A stretch of 16,834 nt of DNA from Paraglomus occultum (GCA_910592205.1 CAJVPJ010000780.1:1-16834), one strand, 5' to 3'. Positions 1 to 7,879 are shown, numbered from the stretch's first letter. Translations and numbers: made by a program. The notes: generated by a model from the letters alone, not told the origin.

Positions 1-131
1 GTGATTGTGACTAACACTATGAATGTGACTGTGTGGGAGGAAATTTACTATGAAAAAATTCGGGACTGAACAAATGTGTGACTGTAAGCAAATGTGACTG
101 TATGGGAGGTGACTGTATGGGAGGTCGACTG
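1..131. mobile_element. Right end of a Tigger-like element, cut by the window edge
   Basis: The motif GTGACTGTATGGGAGG occurs at 94-109 and 109-124 in tandem sharing one G, with a variant at 24-40 (GTGACTGTGTGGGAGG) and a partial copy at 78-88. The last copy runs into GTCGACTG and is followed by TA (132-133), so 109-131 reads as the right terminal inverted repeat of an element whose body lies outside the window. The reverse complement of 109-131 differs from the terminal repeat of the miniature element at 4440-4462 at only two positions. Stacked copies of the terminal motif near the end resemble transposase-binding arrays of other pogo/Tigger elements. Membership of one family is seen from sequence; the transposase type is inferred from the relative at 3776-4462. 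Confidence 0.55.
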
Positions 132-388
132 TATAACAGTAATTAATATCTAATAATATATTCAAACTTTTCTTTTGCATGAGAACGAAACCTGGAGAAC
201 AAAGTCTATATATCAATACAGCCAAGCAAGGATATGAGATTCACGTTCTCTTTTTTCTTGACAATTTAATAAAACCTTTACAGTATAAACATTTATTCGA
301 CAAGTACATAGGTTGTAATATTTAAATATAATGTTGTAAATCTATATGGCTTTGGTTAAAAATATTTATGTCTACCGGCATTTCCAAA

Positions 389-505
389 TTAATATTGGCC
401 AGTTATATAATTTAAGTTGAAAAAAAAATGCAGAAAAAACAACGATAAGGTAATTAAATATATTGAAATTATTAACACTACTACATATATGGTCTGTTCA
501 AGCAT
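389..505 (-). CDS. Small single-helix reading frame, copy 1 (hypothetical)
   Basis: A 38-residue frame starts MLEQTIYVVVLIISIYLI and is one long hydrophobic segment ending in TGQY. Its start context is AAAATG. The duplicated copy at 7232-7372 keeps the start codon and a similar opening (MLEATMYVAI) and remains an open hydrophobic frame although the DNA around it has diverged strongly. If real it would be a small membrane peptide. A T-rich strand makes hydrophobic codons likely by chance, so this is weak. It lies about 400 bp 3' of the Myb-like gene on the same strand and might instead sit in its 3' flank. Confidence 0.2.
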   Translation of the reverse strand: MLEQTIYVVVLIISIYLITLSLFFLHFFFNLNYITGQY

Positions 506-640
506 TTTAATCGTAAAATTAATTGTATAACAAAACTTTAAAAAATTTATAAGACTATTGTCACGTACGTTTGATAAATTTAAGATATATTAAAAGTTTG
601 ACCAAAAAATTTTAAAAAAAATGCAATAGAGTGACTGTTA

Positions 641-661
641 GAGCAATGTATATAATTGCTC
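641..661. repeat. Hairpin conserved between duplication copies (copy 1)
   Basis: GAGCAAT and ATTGCTC form perfect 7-bp arms around a GTATATA loop. The equivalent site in the other copy (7567-7599) has longer arms, with an extra A in one arm and the matching extra T in the other. The loop holds a TATA-like sequence, so a promoter role is possible as well as an RNA structure. Confidence 0.35.
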
Positions 662-906
662 CGAATGGCTTCTGTTTTGCTTAACCGCCAACTTGCAATT
701 CTTCTATCGATTATTCGTCTAGAAGAAAACCGTAGTTTAAAAGTTCGTGAAATGTACATAAATTAAGTTAATTACAATTAAATTACGTAACAACTTACAC
801 ACCCAAGATGTAATTGTGAGAATGTAAAAGAAAATAAGGGGAGGGTTGTTCTCAACAATGAAATAAGGCTTAAAATATTCTAAATGTTGACGTTTGTAGC
901 GTTATT

Positions 907-1625
907 TTAATTCATTATTAGAACAATTGACATTTTCTTCTTGACCCTCCTGTATAAGTCAAATAAAATAAATTTAACGTTAGATATTAATCCCGATGAC
1001 CAAATATGCGATAGTTTACTTACGCAAAGGATTTTTTCTTTTCCGCGTTAAAATAATTTTTGGCTTGTAAAGGGGTCCTGCCCACTAAACATTTAACAAC
1101 TTTACTCCATTTGTTGCCGTATTTTTTATGATTCTTTTTCAATATTTCTATTTCCCAATCCTCTAGAGGTTTCTTGTTAACTGTTAGAAGCAATAAAGTT
1201 GTTATACGCGTACAACCATAACATTGGTTTGACAGATAAATATATAAAGTTCTTACCATCCGGGTTTGCATGATTCGTCCATCTGAATATAATATAATAA
1301 AGCAATAGTTTTAGAAGTACAAACTTAAATATTAGGTATAATTGTGTACATTCAAGCGAAGAGCAGTCCTCACCGATCATAACAAGCTCTATTATCTCTT
1401 TCTTTAAGTTTTTCTGCAATTTTTGACCAACTTCCTTCGTATAGGTTGTGATAATAACGAAGCCATTCATCTTCCTAGAATTATTAATGGCATTTTTAGT
1501 TCAAGTATAGTAAACAAAACGTAGAATAAAGTCAGGGGGGAAACCTTAGGACCCCATTTTCTTCGCTCTTGAGTCTTCTTGAGAACATCAGCTTTGTTTG
1601 ACACTTTTACTTTAGAGTAGGTCAT
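907..1625 (-). CDS. Two-repeat Myb/SANT-domain protein, paralogue 1 (five exons)
   Basis: Probable sequence-specific DNA-binding nuclear protein of 135 residues. Exons on the minus strand are 1625-1545, 1474-1374, 1282-1257, 1180-1024 and 949-907; the introns are 70, 91, 76 and 74 nt, all GT-AG, with consistent phases. The product has two tandem Myb repeats with exact aromatic spacing: W24-x18-W43-x18-W62 in the first (KWGPKEDEWLRYY, then GSWSKIAEKL), and L75-x18-W94-x18-F113 in the second (YGNKWSKVV, GRTPLQAKNYF), where the first and third tryptophans are replaced. The tail is short and basic (ARVKKK). The first ATG of the conserved block is chosen as start; no TATA box is certain (TTATAATAAAA lies just upstream at about 1658-1669). 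The last exon is the least certain part. The domain assignment is firm; target genes and biological role are unknown. Confidence 0.82.
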
Positions 1626-1650
1626 GATAATAAAAGTCAGAGTTCGGATA

Positions 1651-2092
1651 AGTGAATTTTTATTATAATCAATTCGGACACCTTTTTCCGGCTCTTTTAT
1701 GCACAGTCAAATGACGTTCTGTGTTACTGAATTATAATTCCAAAAAAGATCTGAAACGATGTAGAGAACCAGTAAAATACTGCATGTTAGAAGATGGCTC
1801 GAAAATATTCATGTTCACAAAAATGAGTTTCTAACACATTATTTGAAACCGACTTGTTCGAACGAAAAGGATGATAAATGCGATCTCTAATCTTTTCAAC
1901 CCTCTGAAGAAGAACTTATGTTATACATCTCACTGAACAGGAATTATGTTTAATACGATGGAGTAAGACGACTTACGTTTAATTAAACAAGCTGTAATGT
2001 TATTATTTGTATCAAAACGGGTCACATCCTTTGTCGGCTCATAATGTAGTAGTTTTCCTTTGTGGTAAACATTTAATAACATTTTTAACCAA
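1651..2092. other. Intergenic, no gene seen
   Basis: This AT-rich stretch lies between the Myb-like gene and the Tigger-like element. It should contain the promoter of the minus-strand Myb-like gene at its left edge. I see no conserved reading frame, RNA gene or repeat in the rest. Confidence 0.5.
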
Positions 2093-2103
2093 TACAAGGT
2101 CAA

Positions 2104-2690
2104 CCCCGATAAACCGAACCCCGATAAACCGAAAACCCCGTTTGACCGAACTTTTTTTGAAATCCGCATTTTTGCCTATTAAAATTACCCCGATAAACCG
2201 AAATTACTATTAAACCTCCATAAACCGTAAACCGAAGATTTTCTGAAACAAACATATCAAAATTTACCCCGATAATCCGAATAAAATAACGTAACAATTT
2301 ATTTAAGCCAATAATATCATCCACCTTTGTAAACCGAATATTGAACCCGATAAACCGCATATTTCAGCCAATTATATTTGTCTATAGAATTTGCCTTTGT
2401 AAAACATGGCACCTAAAAGAAAACATACAACAATTAAGCTTGCTCGGAAAATTGAAATTTGCAATATAAAGTCTACAAATCCAACAATAAAAAACGTCGA
2501 GCGAGCGTCATAAGCGAATAAAGACTAATGTTTACGATATATATTATCTGGCAGTTCGAGCACTTACCCCGTTTATCCGAACATATGGTTTCCCTGAATA
2601 TACACTTCGGTTTATAGAGCAACCCCGCTAATCCGAAACCCCGCTAATCCGAAGAAAAATTGCTGCACCGCCATCTTCGGTTTATCGGGG
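2104..2690. repeat. Array of 15-bp subterminal motifs CCCCGATAAACCGAA
   Basis: Exact or near-exact copies begin at 2104, 2119 (tandem with the first), 2136, 2188, 2215, 2267, 2325, 2346, 2567, 2623 and 2639 on the plus strand, and at 2606 and 2676 on the minus strand. Copies in the left half keep GATAAACC. Several to the right use GATAATCC, GTTTATCC or GCTAATCC. The motif is also the inner part of the terminal repeat, so these are likely transposase-binding sites. The density, at least 13 in 605 bp, is unusually high. Confidence 0.8.
2406..2513 (+). pseudogene. Truncated N-terminus of a Tigger/CENP-B-type transposase
   Basis: A 35-residue frame begins MAPKRKHTTIKLARKIEICN and continues KSTNPTIKNVERAS before TAA. 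The start with a basic patch and then K-I-E-I-C is the typical opening of the psq/CENP-B helix-turn-helix in Tigger-like transposases; the recognition helix and the whole DDE catalytic core are missing. It lies centrally in the 605-bp element. A peptide this short is unlikely to bind DNA alone, though retention of just the N-terminus is worth noting. The assignment comes from motif recognition, not a search. Confidence 0.6.
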
Positions 2691-2701
2691 TTGACCTTGT
2701 A

Positions 2702-3775
2702 TGAAGAGGCTAATATTAAGTCAAGTGAAAGAAAGTTATCTATAGTGGGTATAGAAAGGCGTATAATCATCTAACACACACAAACGATTCGGAATTTATA
2801 ATATCGGAGAAGTAACTCAGCATAACAAATGTATTAGTATGGATTTCGTGCGACATTAGTTTCCTCATCAGTCGCGACAATTACTATTATTTGTTGGATA
2901 AATTCACTGAACTGGAATCCAACTCCGATTTTCATATTGGGATATTTTAGGTCTATTATTATAACATATTATACTATATGAGTTACGCGGTTTGACGAAA
3001 AGACTTGTTATTATGATGGGGTGAACCGTTTCATCCACATGTTATAGAAATAAAGTCCACTTAACGAACAGTCCACATGACGATGGAACGGAGCACTTCG
3101 TTAAACCGGACTCTACTGTGTATTTGTATTCTGTTGCAATGAGGTTAATTTGACGTCTAGTAAATAGTTAATACTTTAACCAGAGAGTATAAAGAGTTCG
3201 ATATAAATAGCGCTTGTTGCGTTATACTTTTCTGGATTTTAGAAGGGAATAGCAGCTAATACAATTATGATTCTTATAATCGTCAGGCCCATAATGAATC
3301 GATGATGACAAGACCGTCATGTTAGCCCATCGCGTTCATAAATAGAGAGATTGCAGCATAGGTACGACATGCCCGAGGTTATCAGAATAAGGAAAGTTTC
3401 ATATCATCAGCAAGTGATTTATTCCACTTAATGCAATTAATGCGCCGTCTACTCCAGTAGCCGAATCACACATGCGGTGGATTGCTTATGGCAATCAATG
3501 TTTTTATTCGTCATGTAGCTTGCTAGAAAGAATTTTCTGTTCGAAAAGGTTTGAATTATAAGCTTTATCGGTAATAAGCTGACCAAACCTAGTGAGCCGC
3601 AAAGTTTTGCTAAACAATGCGATATTGTTTGAAAAAACTCTTTTCTTCAATAAGATGTGCCAAACAACATTCTGACGAATTTTCACTTACATTGGCTCTT
3701 CTCATTAGAAAAAATACCGGATGGCAGGCTCCCAAGCAGTTTTGTCTTCGATGGATTTGCAATATTGACAATAGG
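2702..3775. other. Intergenic, no supported gene
   Basis: Over a kilobase of AT-rich sequence separates the two transposon families. A minus-strand frame at 3504-3686 contains ITDKAYNSNLF, faintly like the DKxYDS motif of some DDE transposases, but 60 codons in this composition is not significant. I see no RNA gene, terminal repeat or splice-bounded exon chain that I would defend. Confidence 0.4.
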
Positions 3776-3978
3776 TAAATTCCCCCTATACAGTCACATC
3801 AATTTGTGTAACAGTTTTTTGTTGTCGTATTATGTCATAGTAATAGAGCCGTAATTTTACATGTATCATACCGCGTTTCGAGCTTTGTTACATCATAAAT
3901 GTAATGGATAAGTGCTGTCGAAGAATTATAAATTTTTATATAAACAACGAGGCGTCACATAGTTCCATAGTTTTCCCA

Positions 3979-4289
3979 ATGTCCTTACGTCAACCAAAGA
4001 AAAGAGTTCAATTGAGTATTGATAATAAGCGCAAAATTTGTGAATATGCAAGACAACATCCTACTTTAAGTCTGGTGAAGAAATACCACGTGTGCAATTA
4101 AAAGAGACTAAACGAAGCTTAGAAACTGCAATTAGATATATTGAACAACAGTCGGATGGTGTAGGAATTGACAGTGATTTGCGTATTTTTCGTAAATACT
4201 TAAATTTGCTGGGCCTCAAAGAACTTGAATCAAAATATCAACAAAAATTGATAATTATTTATGAAACAACTTTAGCTTATACCTTATAA
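3979..4289 (+). pseudogene. Tigger-type transposase remnant: N- and C-termini joined, core deleted
   Basis: The frame from ATG 3979 starts MSLRQPKKRVQLSIDNKRK and continues ICEYARQHPTLS, a CENP-B/Tigger N-terminal helix-turn-helix opening. At about 4070-4080 it leaves that register. In another register the sequence continues GEEIPRVQLKETKRSLETAI, then RYIEQQSDG and FRKYLNLLGLKELESKYQQK, and ends at 4287-4289. Short EQQ-containing, acidic-then-basic tails are common at the C-termini of Tigger-like transposases, and I read this as such a tail. The whole DDE domain is absent and the junction is out of frame, so no functional enzyme can be made. Confidence 0.5.
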
Positions 4290-4376
4290 CTTATATATTA
4301 TAACCCTGTACCAAGCTAATCTTATTAAATAAATATTTTGGAAAATTTTACATTTGGTTTATAGATTACATGACTA

Positions 4377-4462
4377 CAGGCCAACCTCCCATACAGTCAC
4401 CCCTCCTTAAAGTCATTGGTTTTGGTCATTCCCAACAGTGTGACTGTATGGGAGGTTGGCTG
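4377..4462. mobile_element. 86-bp miniature inverted-repeat element in the eS10 upstream region
   Basis: The left terminal repeat (4377-4400) begins CAGGCCAACCTCCCATACAG. The right one (4440-4462) begins GTGACTGTATGGGAGGTTGG. They match over 23 positions apart from one extra G on the left. TA flanks both ends (4375-4376 and 4463-4464). Only about 39 bp of unrelated sequence separates the repeats, so this is a minimal element of the same family as the window-start element. Its right end lies 236 bp before the eS10 start codon. Confidence 0.75.
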
Positions 4463-4603
4463 TACAGTAACTATCGCGAGGAACTTTTATTCACAACGAG
4501 GTGCTCGCTAAAGCCCAATTTAAGTTGTTTACAGTAACTGGATCATAATCACCATCAAAAAATGTACGGACACATGACTGCAGTGCTGCGTTAAAATTCA
4601 TCC

Positions 4604-4610
4604 TATAATT
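4604..4610 (+). promoter_or_regulatory. Possible TATA element of the eS10 gene
   Basis: TATAATT lies 89 bp before the eS10 start codon, with a T-rich, pyrimidine-rich stretch (CTTTTTGTTCTCT) between. Position and composition fit a fungal core promoter, but ribosomal protein genes often lack TATA boxes, so this is only suggestive. Confidence 0.25.
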
Positions 4611-4698
4611 AGATGTCTGTGTGACGCACGAAAAAACTTTTATTCATAAAACTTTTTGTTCTCTAAGCACATACCGGGCGGTACTCCTAATTCACATC

Positions 4699-5492
4699 AT
4701 GCTCATTCCAAAGAAGAACCGCAGAGAGATCTACGAAAGTCTCTTCAAAGGTACAGTTATTTTCCACAACAGCACATGTATCTTCACATGGCGTATCGTT
4801 CACACAAGTCTTTACGCTCTTCTCCTCTCATGTCAGAGGGAGTACTCGTAGCAAAAAAAGATTTCAATGCACCAAAGCATCCAGATATCGATGTACCAAA
4901 TCTCCAAGTAATCAAAGCATGTCAGAGCTTAGAATCGCGCGGTTATGTGAAGACTCAGTTCTCCTGGCAATACTATTATTACTCATTGACTAGCGAGGGG
5001 ATCGATTATTTGAGAGAATATTTGCATCTGCCGCCAGAGATTATCCCGACAACATTGAAGAAACAGGCTCGACCTCCACCGCCGATGAGAGGTGGTCGTT
5101 CTGGTTAGTTGATGAGCGATGCCTTACTTGTTAAATTTAGTGAAGTGTATGGGGGCAAATAGAAAGCTATGCAATTGAGACAACTCTTTGTTGACATTTT
5201 GTGCGGATTATGGTATTATGGACAGTAGCTTTATTAGAAGATTTGCTATTCGAACTTTCATATCGATTTGATAACAGCTGTCGGATTCATAACAAATCTT
5301 GATTTTTACACAAGACCTAACTCCCTACAATTGTTTTCAAATTTCTATATAGAAACCGAAGGAGGCGACAGCTATCGAGGGCCACGAGATCGTGATACCT
5401 ATCGGCGTCGCGATGATAACAAAGAGGGAGCTTCAGGTGACTTTAAGCCTGAATTTAAAAGACGTGGTCCAAGGCCATCAGGAGATAACTGA
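4699..5492 (+). CDS. RPS10: 40S ribosomal protein eS10 (three exons)
   Basis: Encodes a 152-residue small-subunit ribosomal protein that sits on the head of the 40S subunit. Exons are 4699-4750, 4837-5103 and 5353-5492; introns are 86 and 249 nt with borders GTACAG...TGTCAG and GTTAGT...TATATAG, both phase 1. The product opens [17 protein letters not shown], followed across intron 1 by [10 protein letters not shown], then the winged-helix core ([40 protein letters not shown]), as in all eS10 proteins. The polar C-terminal tail, starting [10 protein letters not shown] and including [10 protein letters not shown] and a GDFKPEF motif, matches the usual disordered tail; length agrees with the family. 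The start is fixed by the conserved MLIPK. All key segments are intact, so it is probably functional. Transposon remnants lie immediately upstream. Confidence 0.96.
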
Positions 5493-5693
5493 CCAAGAAG
5501 TGCGTAACCCATGGCGGGACTTATCCTGATTAAAAAAGTAATGAAATGCAAACAGTAGAAAATGACTTGCGGATGTTAACTAGACAGCACATGTTTCCAA
5601 AAGCTCGAGAATCAACTAGCCAAATACCCCAACAATTGGCAGCAATGCCTATTTTTAATGTTGTTTCAACTCAAGTTCGGAACAATCTGAACA

Positions 5694-5699
5694 AATAAA
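5694..5699 (+). terminator. Polyadenylation signal for eS10 (probable)
   Basis: AATAAA lies about 200 bp after the eS10 stop codon. A nearer ATTAAA-like site at 5529-5534 could serve instead. Confidence 0.35.
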
Positions 5700-6765
5700 G
5701 ACCAAATTAAACTCACCTGAATATGTGACAATGCCAAGTTTTTCATTAAGCGAACATATAAAATTGGAGAGTTGTGGGCAATCCTTTATACTTCTTAATC
5801 GGGTCTTGGGCTAAATAATTTTCTACTTACGCTTTTATTCGGCGGGCAATGGTAAAATCTATTTTCTCTAACATTTCGTCATTTTGTCATTTTTAGAAAA
5901 ATTCCAAAACTAACTGTAAGGCATCTTGCTCTCCTAAGAGTTTCAAAATATTCCCATAAAGTGATACTTAATTATTTTCCTACAATTGCGGAGCGAGATA
6001 TTTTATTCCTGGCGACGTAAAACCAGCTTTGTGATTCGATAGGTGTGAGACCTGCTTAGCTCGCCTGAACGCTATCATAATGAGAGATATATTTGATGAG
6101 AGAATGGATAAGAGAGGTGGTTTAGAATGAATTGAATACAAAACTTTGTGATTTCATGTACTTCAAATCCGAAGCATTGAAAGGCGGTTTTAGTAAAACC
6201 GTAGGCTCAAACTCTATTGTCCTTTTGTTATAATCGAGCGTCTAACTCGTTGGCATCACCTGTTAAAAGTACAATTACATCTTTCTCAACAAGAGTAAGC
6301 AAGCGATCGAATCGAAATTGATATGTCACTTGAATTAGTTCGATGGCATATGCCTTATGAAAATAGACATTTTCCATTAGTTTTTGCTATAAAATACGAT
6401 CATCGTCAAAGAGCCATAAAGATTATATCTTATTAAAGCGTATAGCTTGAAATGATGGGAAGTATAATAGATCGGGAAAAGACACAAGACATAATATAAT
6501 GTATAGGCACGTTAACATTCATGCAGTTCTTTATACTTATCAATGACGCGTTCTCTGGTATATAATAACATTAATCCCATATCGTTTCGGAATATCTGCC
6601 TCTTATCCCGTAGACATTCTCATGGCATTACGATTGTTATTCGCTTAAATGGAAACGCATTTGGATAAATACAAGCATACTGCAACTTATAGGTTTCCGT
6701 TTTAGTGTCTACAAAAGTCGTGATTAGTAACGTCTGGTTAAACGTCGTTATATTAACTATGATAG
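5700..6765. other. Unassigned region with coding-like but interrupted frames
   Basis: No intact gene can be supported. On the minus strand a frame from about 6757 down to 6360 has only two stops. A shifted register from about 6378 down to 5990 includes LLTLVEKDVIVLLTGDANEL and continues with scattered stops. These could be exons of an unknown minus-strand gene, a decayed gene, or chance openness in AT-rich DNA. On the plus strand the stretch before 5897 has the features of a short intron (GTAAAA, CTCTAAC, TTTTTAG), but the flanking frames do not join without a stop. I recognise no family. Confidence 0.3.
6185..6201. repeat. Perfect 17-bp palindrome
   Basis: CGGTTTTAGTAAAACCG has perfect 8-bp arms around a single G. 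It could be a dimeric protein-binding site. No neighbouring gene is certain enough to assign it. Confidence 0.4.
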
Positions 6766-7020
6766 GAGAAGTTTGAGAGATGGTTAAAAATCCAAGAGTT
6801 GACGGATCCTACGATTGTTGTTGGTACGTTTTTACGCTATTTGTCGAACAGGATTGAAGATAATACTTTTGTTAGGAATTCCCCAACAAATGCAACAGAT
6901 TCGAACGGCAGTAAAGGAAGACAGAAGAAACTCTTTTCCATCCAAACAGTACTGCGCTTTGTGGTTTGGTTATTATTATTCATTATCTGTACGTTTGTCA
7001 TCGCAAAGTTATACAAATAA
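6766..7020 (+). CDS. Candidate terminal exon of a tail-anchored membrane protein (unrecognised)
   Basis: An 84-codon open frame follows an acceptor-like TTAACTATGATAG and ends at TAA 7018-7020. It begins EKFERWLKIQELTDP, has a polar middle (NSPTNATDSNGSKGRQKK) and ends with a single hydrophobic segment (TVLRFVVWLLLFIICTFVIA) followed by KLYK. That layout, a soluble region then one C-terminal helix with a basic end, is typical of tail-anchored proteins of the ER or mitochondrial outer membrane. No ATG lies in frame before the helix, so at least one upstream exon would be needed; I could not identify one whose phase fits. The family is unknown. Confidence 0.33.
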   Translation, partial: EKFERWLKIQELTDPTIVVGTFLRYLSNRIEDNTFVRNSPTNATDSNGSKGRQKKLFSIQTVLRFVVWLLLFIICTFVIAKLYK

Positions 7021-7231
7021 CTAAACTAATACTGCGTAACAAGAAGACGCGGAGTGGATACACGTGCGATATATGCTGAATATACATATATACTATGGCA
7101 TAAACAATATGTTACTGTAAAGTCAGTGGATTGTCATTAAATAAACCATTTGCGACAGAGTTTATAATATTAAATTACAATGCTGTAAATTCATATGGCT
7201 TAGTTTATTAAATTTCATTTTAAAAACATTA

Positions 7232-7372
7232 TTATCTGCCAGCGTTTCTAAAATAATAATTGCCGACAAAAAAAATGTGTTCGTATAAATTGAAAAAAAA
7301 AAAATCGATGATGAAAACAACTAAGAACATTAAAATTATACATATTGCTACATACATAGTTGCTTCAAGCAT
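7232..7372 (-). CDS. Small single-helix reading frame, copy 2 (hypothetical)
   Basis: A 46-residue frame starts MLEATMYVAICIILMFLVVF, continues hydrophobic, and ends with a polar tail (NYYFRNAGR). It occupies the same place relative to the Myb-like paralogue as the frame at 389-505 and shares the start codon and the MLE-T--YV opening. The tails differ because of indels after a poly-T run. Real translation is unproven. Confidence 0.22.
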   Translation of the reverse strand: MLEATMYVAICIILMFLVVFIIDFFFFNLYEHIFFVGNYYFRNAGR

Positions 7373-7566
7373 TTTGACCGTAAAACAAATAGTGTTATAA
7401 TAACAAGCTCTAAATAAATTCGTAAAATTGTTCGAAGATTGTTCAAGATTCATTGTGCGTAAAAAAGCGAGATATATTACGTAGTTTGACGATATTAAGA
7501 TACGATGTTGAATAAAATAAAAGTTTGACCAAAAAAGTTAAATACGCTCATAGCTAATAAAGCAAT

Positions 7567-7599
7567 GAAGCAATTATCAGAAATGTATATAATTGCTTC
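7567..7599. repeat. Hairpin conserved between duplication copies (copy 2)
   Basis: GAAGCAATTAT and ATAATTGCTTC are perfect 11-bp arms around an 11-nt loop. They correspond to the 7-bp hairpin at 641-661. Confidence 0.4.
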
Positions 7600-7879
7600 T
7601 CGAATGGCGTCGGTATTGTTCAATTGTCGCTTGCGACAGTGCAATTAAACAAAAATCTTCTGTCCGATTATTCAGTCTTAAAATAAATTGTAGTTGAAAA
7701 TTAGTGAAATTGTTACAATCAATTCGACGCTCTTGAATATGACGTTGGACTTACACAATAAGATGTACCGTAATGTCTATGTAAGATATTGAAACAAAAT
7801 TTTTAGGCGGTGCGGATTCGTAGCTTGTTGTTTTCAACAATGAAATAAAGGCCTAAAAGTTGACGTTTGTAGCGTTATT

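Larger units (their letters stand above)
265..1650. repeat. Segmental duplication, copy 1
   Basis: This stretch aligns in the same orientation with about 7135-8635. The half from about 880 to 1650, holding the Myb-like gene, is nearly identical between copies, introns included. The half from 265 to 880 is recognisable only through islands such as GTTGTAAAT...ATATGGCTT, TTTGACCAAAAAA and CTCAACAATGAAATAA, with many substitutions and indels. The right border is sharp, just after GTCAGAGTTCGGATA. The left border is approximate. Confidence 0.85.
2095..2699. mobile_element. Non-autonomous pogo/Tigger-like DNA transposon, 605 bp
   Basis: The ends are perfect 24-bp inverted repeats: 2095-2118 starts CAAGGTCAACCCCGATAAAC and 2676-2699 is its exact reverse complement. 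The element is flanked on both sides by TA (2093-2094 and 2700-2701), the target duplication of the Tc1/mariner/pogo superfamily. Inside it lies the start of a CENP-B/Tigger-type transposase frame (2406-2513) that ends after 35 residues, so the element cannot encode a transposase and would depend on one supplied elsewhere. Both ends carry copies of the 15-bp motif CCCCGATAAACCGAA. Intact termini suggest it moved as a unit and not very long ago. Confidence 0.88.
3776..4462. mobile_element. Tigger-like deletion derivative (second family)
   Basis: The left end is taken at TAAATTCCCCCTATACAGTC (about 3778-3797), whose inner part matches the family motif CCTCCCATACAGTCAC; the right end is the inverted copy at 4440-4462. 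Between them lie N- and C-terminal transposase pieces (3979-4289) with the catalytic middle deleted. The left terminus is degenerate and its target duplication uncertain, so the limits are approximate. The 86-bp miniature element at 4377-4462 shares or supplies the right end, so this may be a composite of two insertions. Confidence 0.45.

Noticed and set aside
1177-1470. Minus-strand frame beginning MNGFVIITTYTKEVG (and its twin at 8149-8451)
   Set aside because: It overlaps the second Myb exon in the wrong register and runs through introns; the Myb domain register explains the sequence.
3504-3686. Minus-strand frame with ITDKAYNSNLF, faintly like a DDE transposase motif
   Set aside because: Sixty codons without other catalytic motifs, terminal repeats or a duplicated copy is not enough in this base composition.
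5268-5352. Upstream extension of the last eS10 exon to an in-frame ATG at 5268
   Set aside because: This is intron 2 read through; the TATATAG acceptor at 5352 and the conserved tail fix the exon start.
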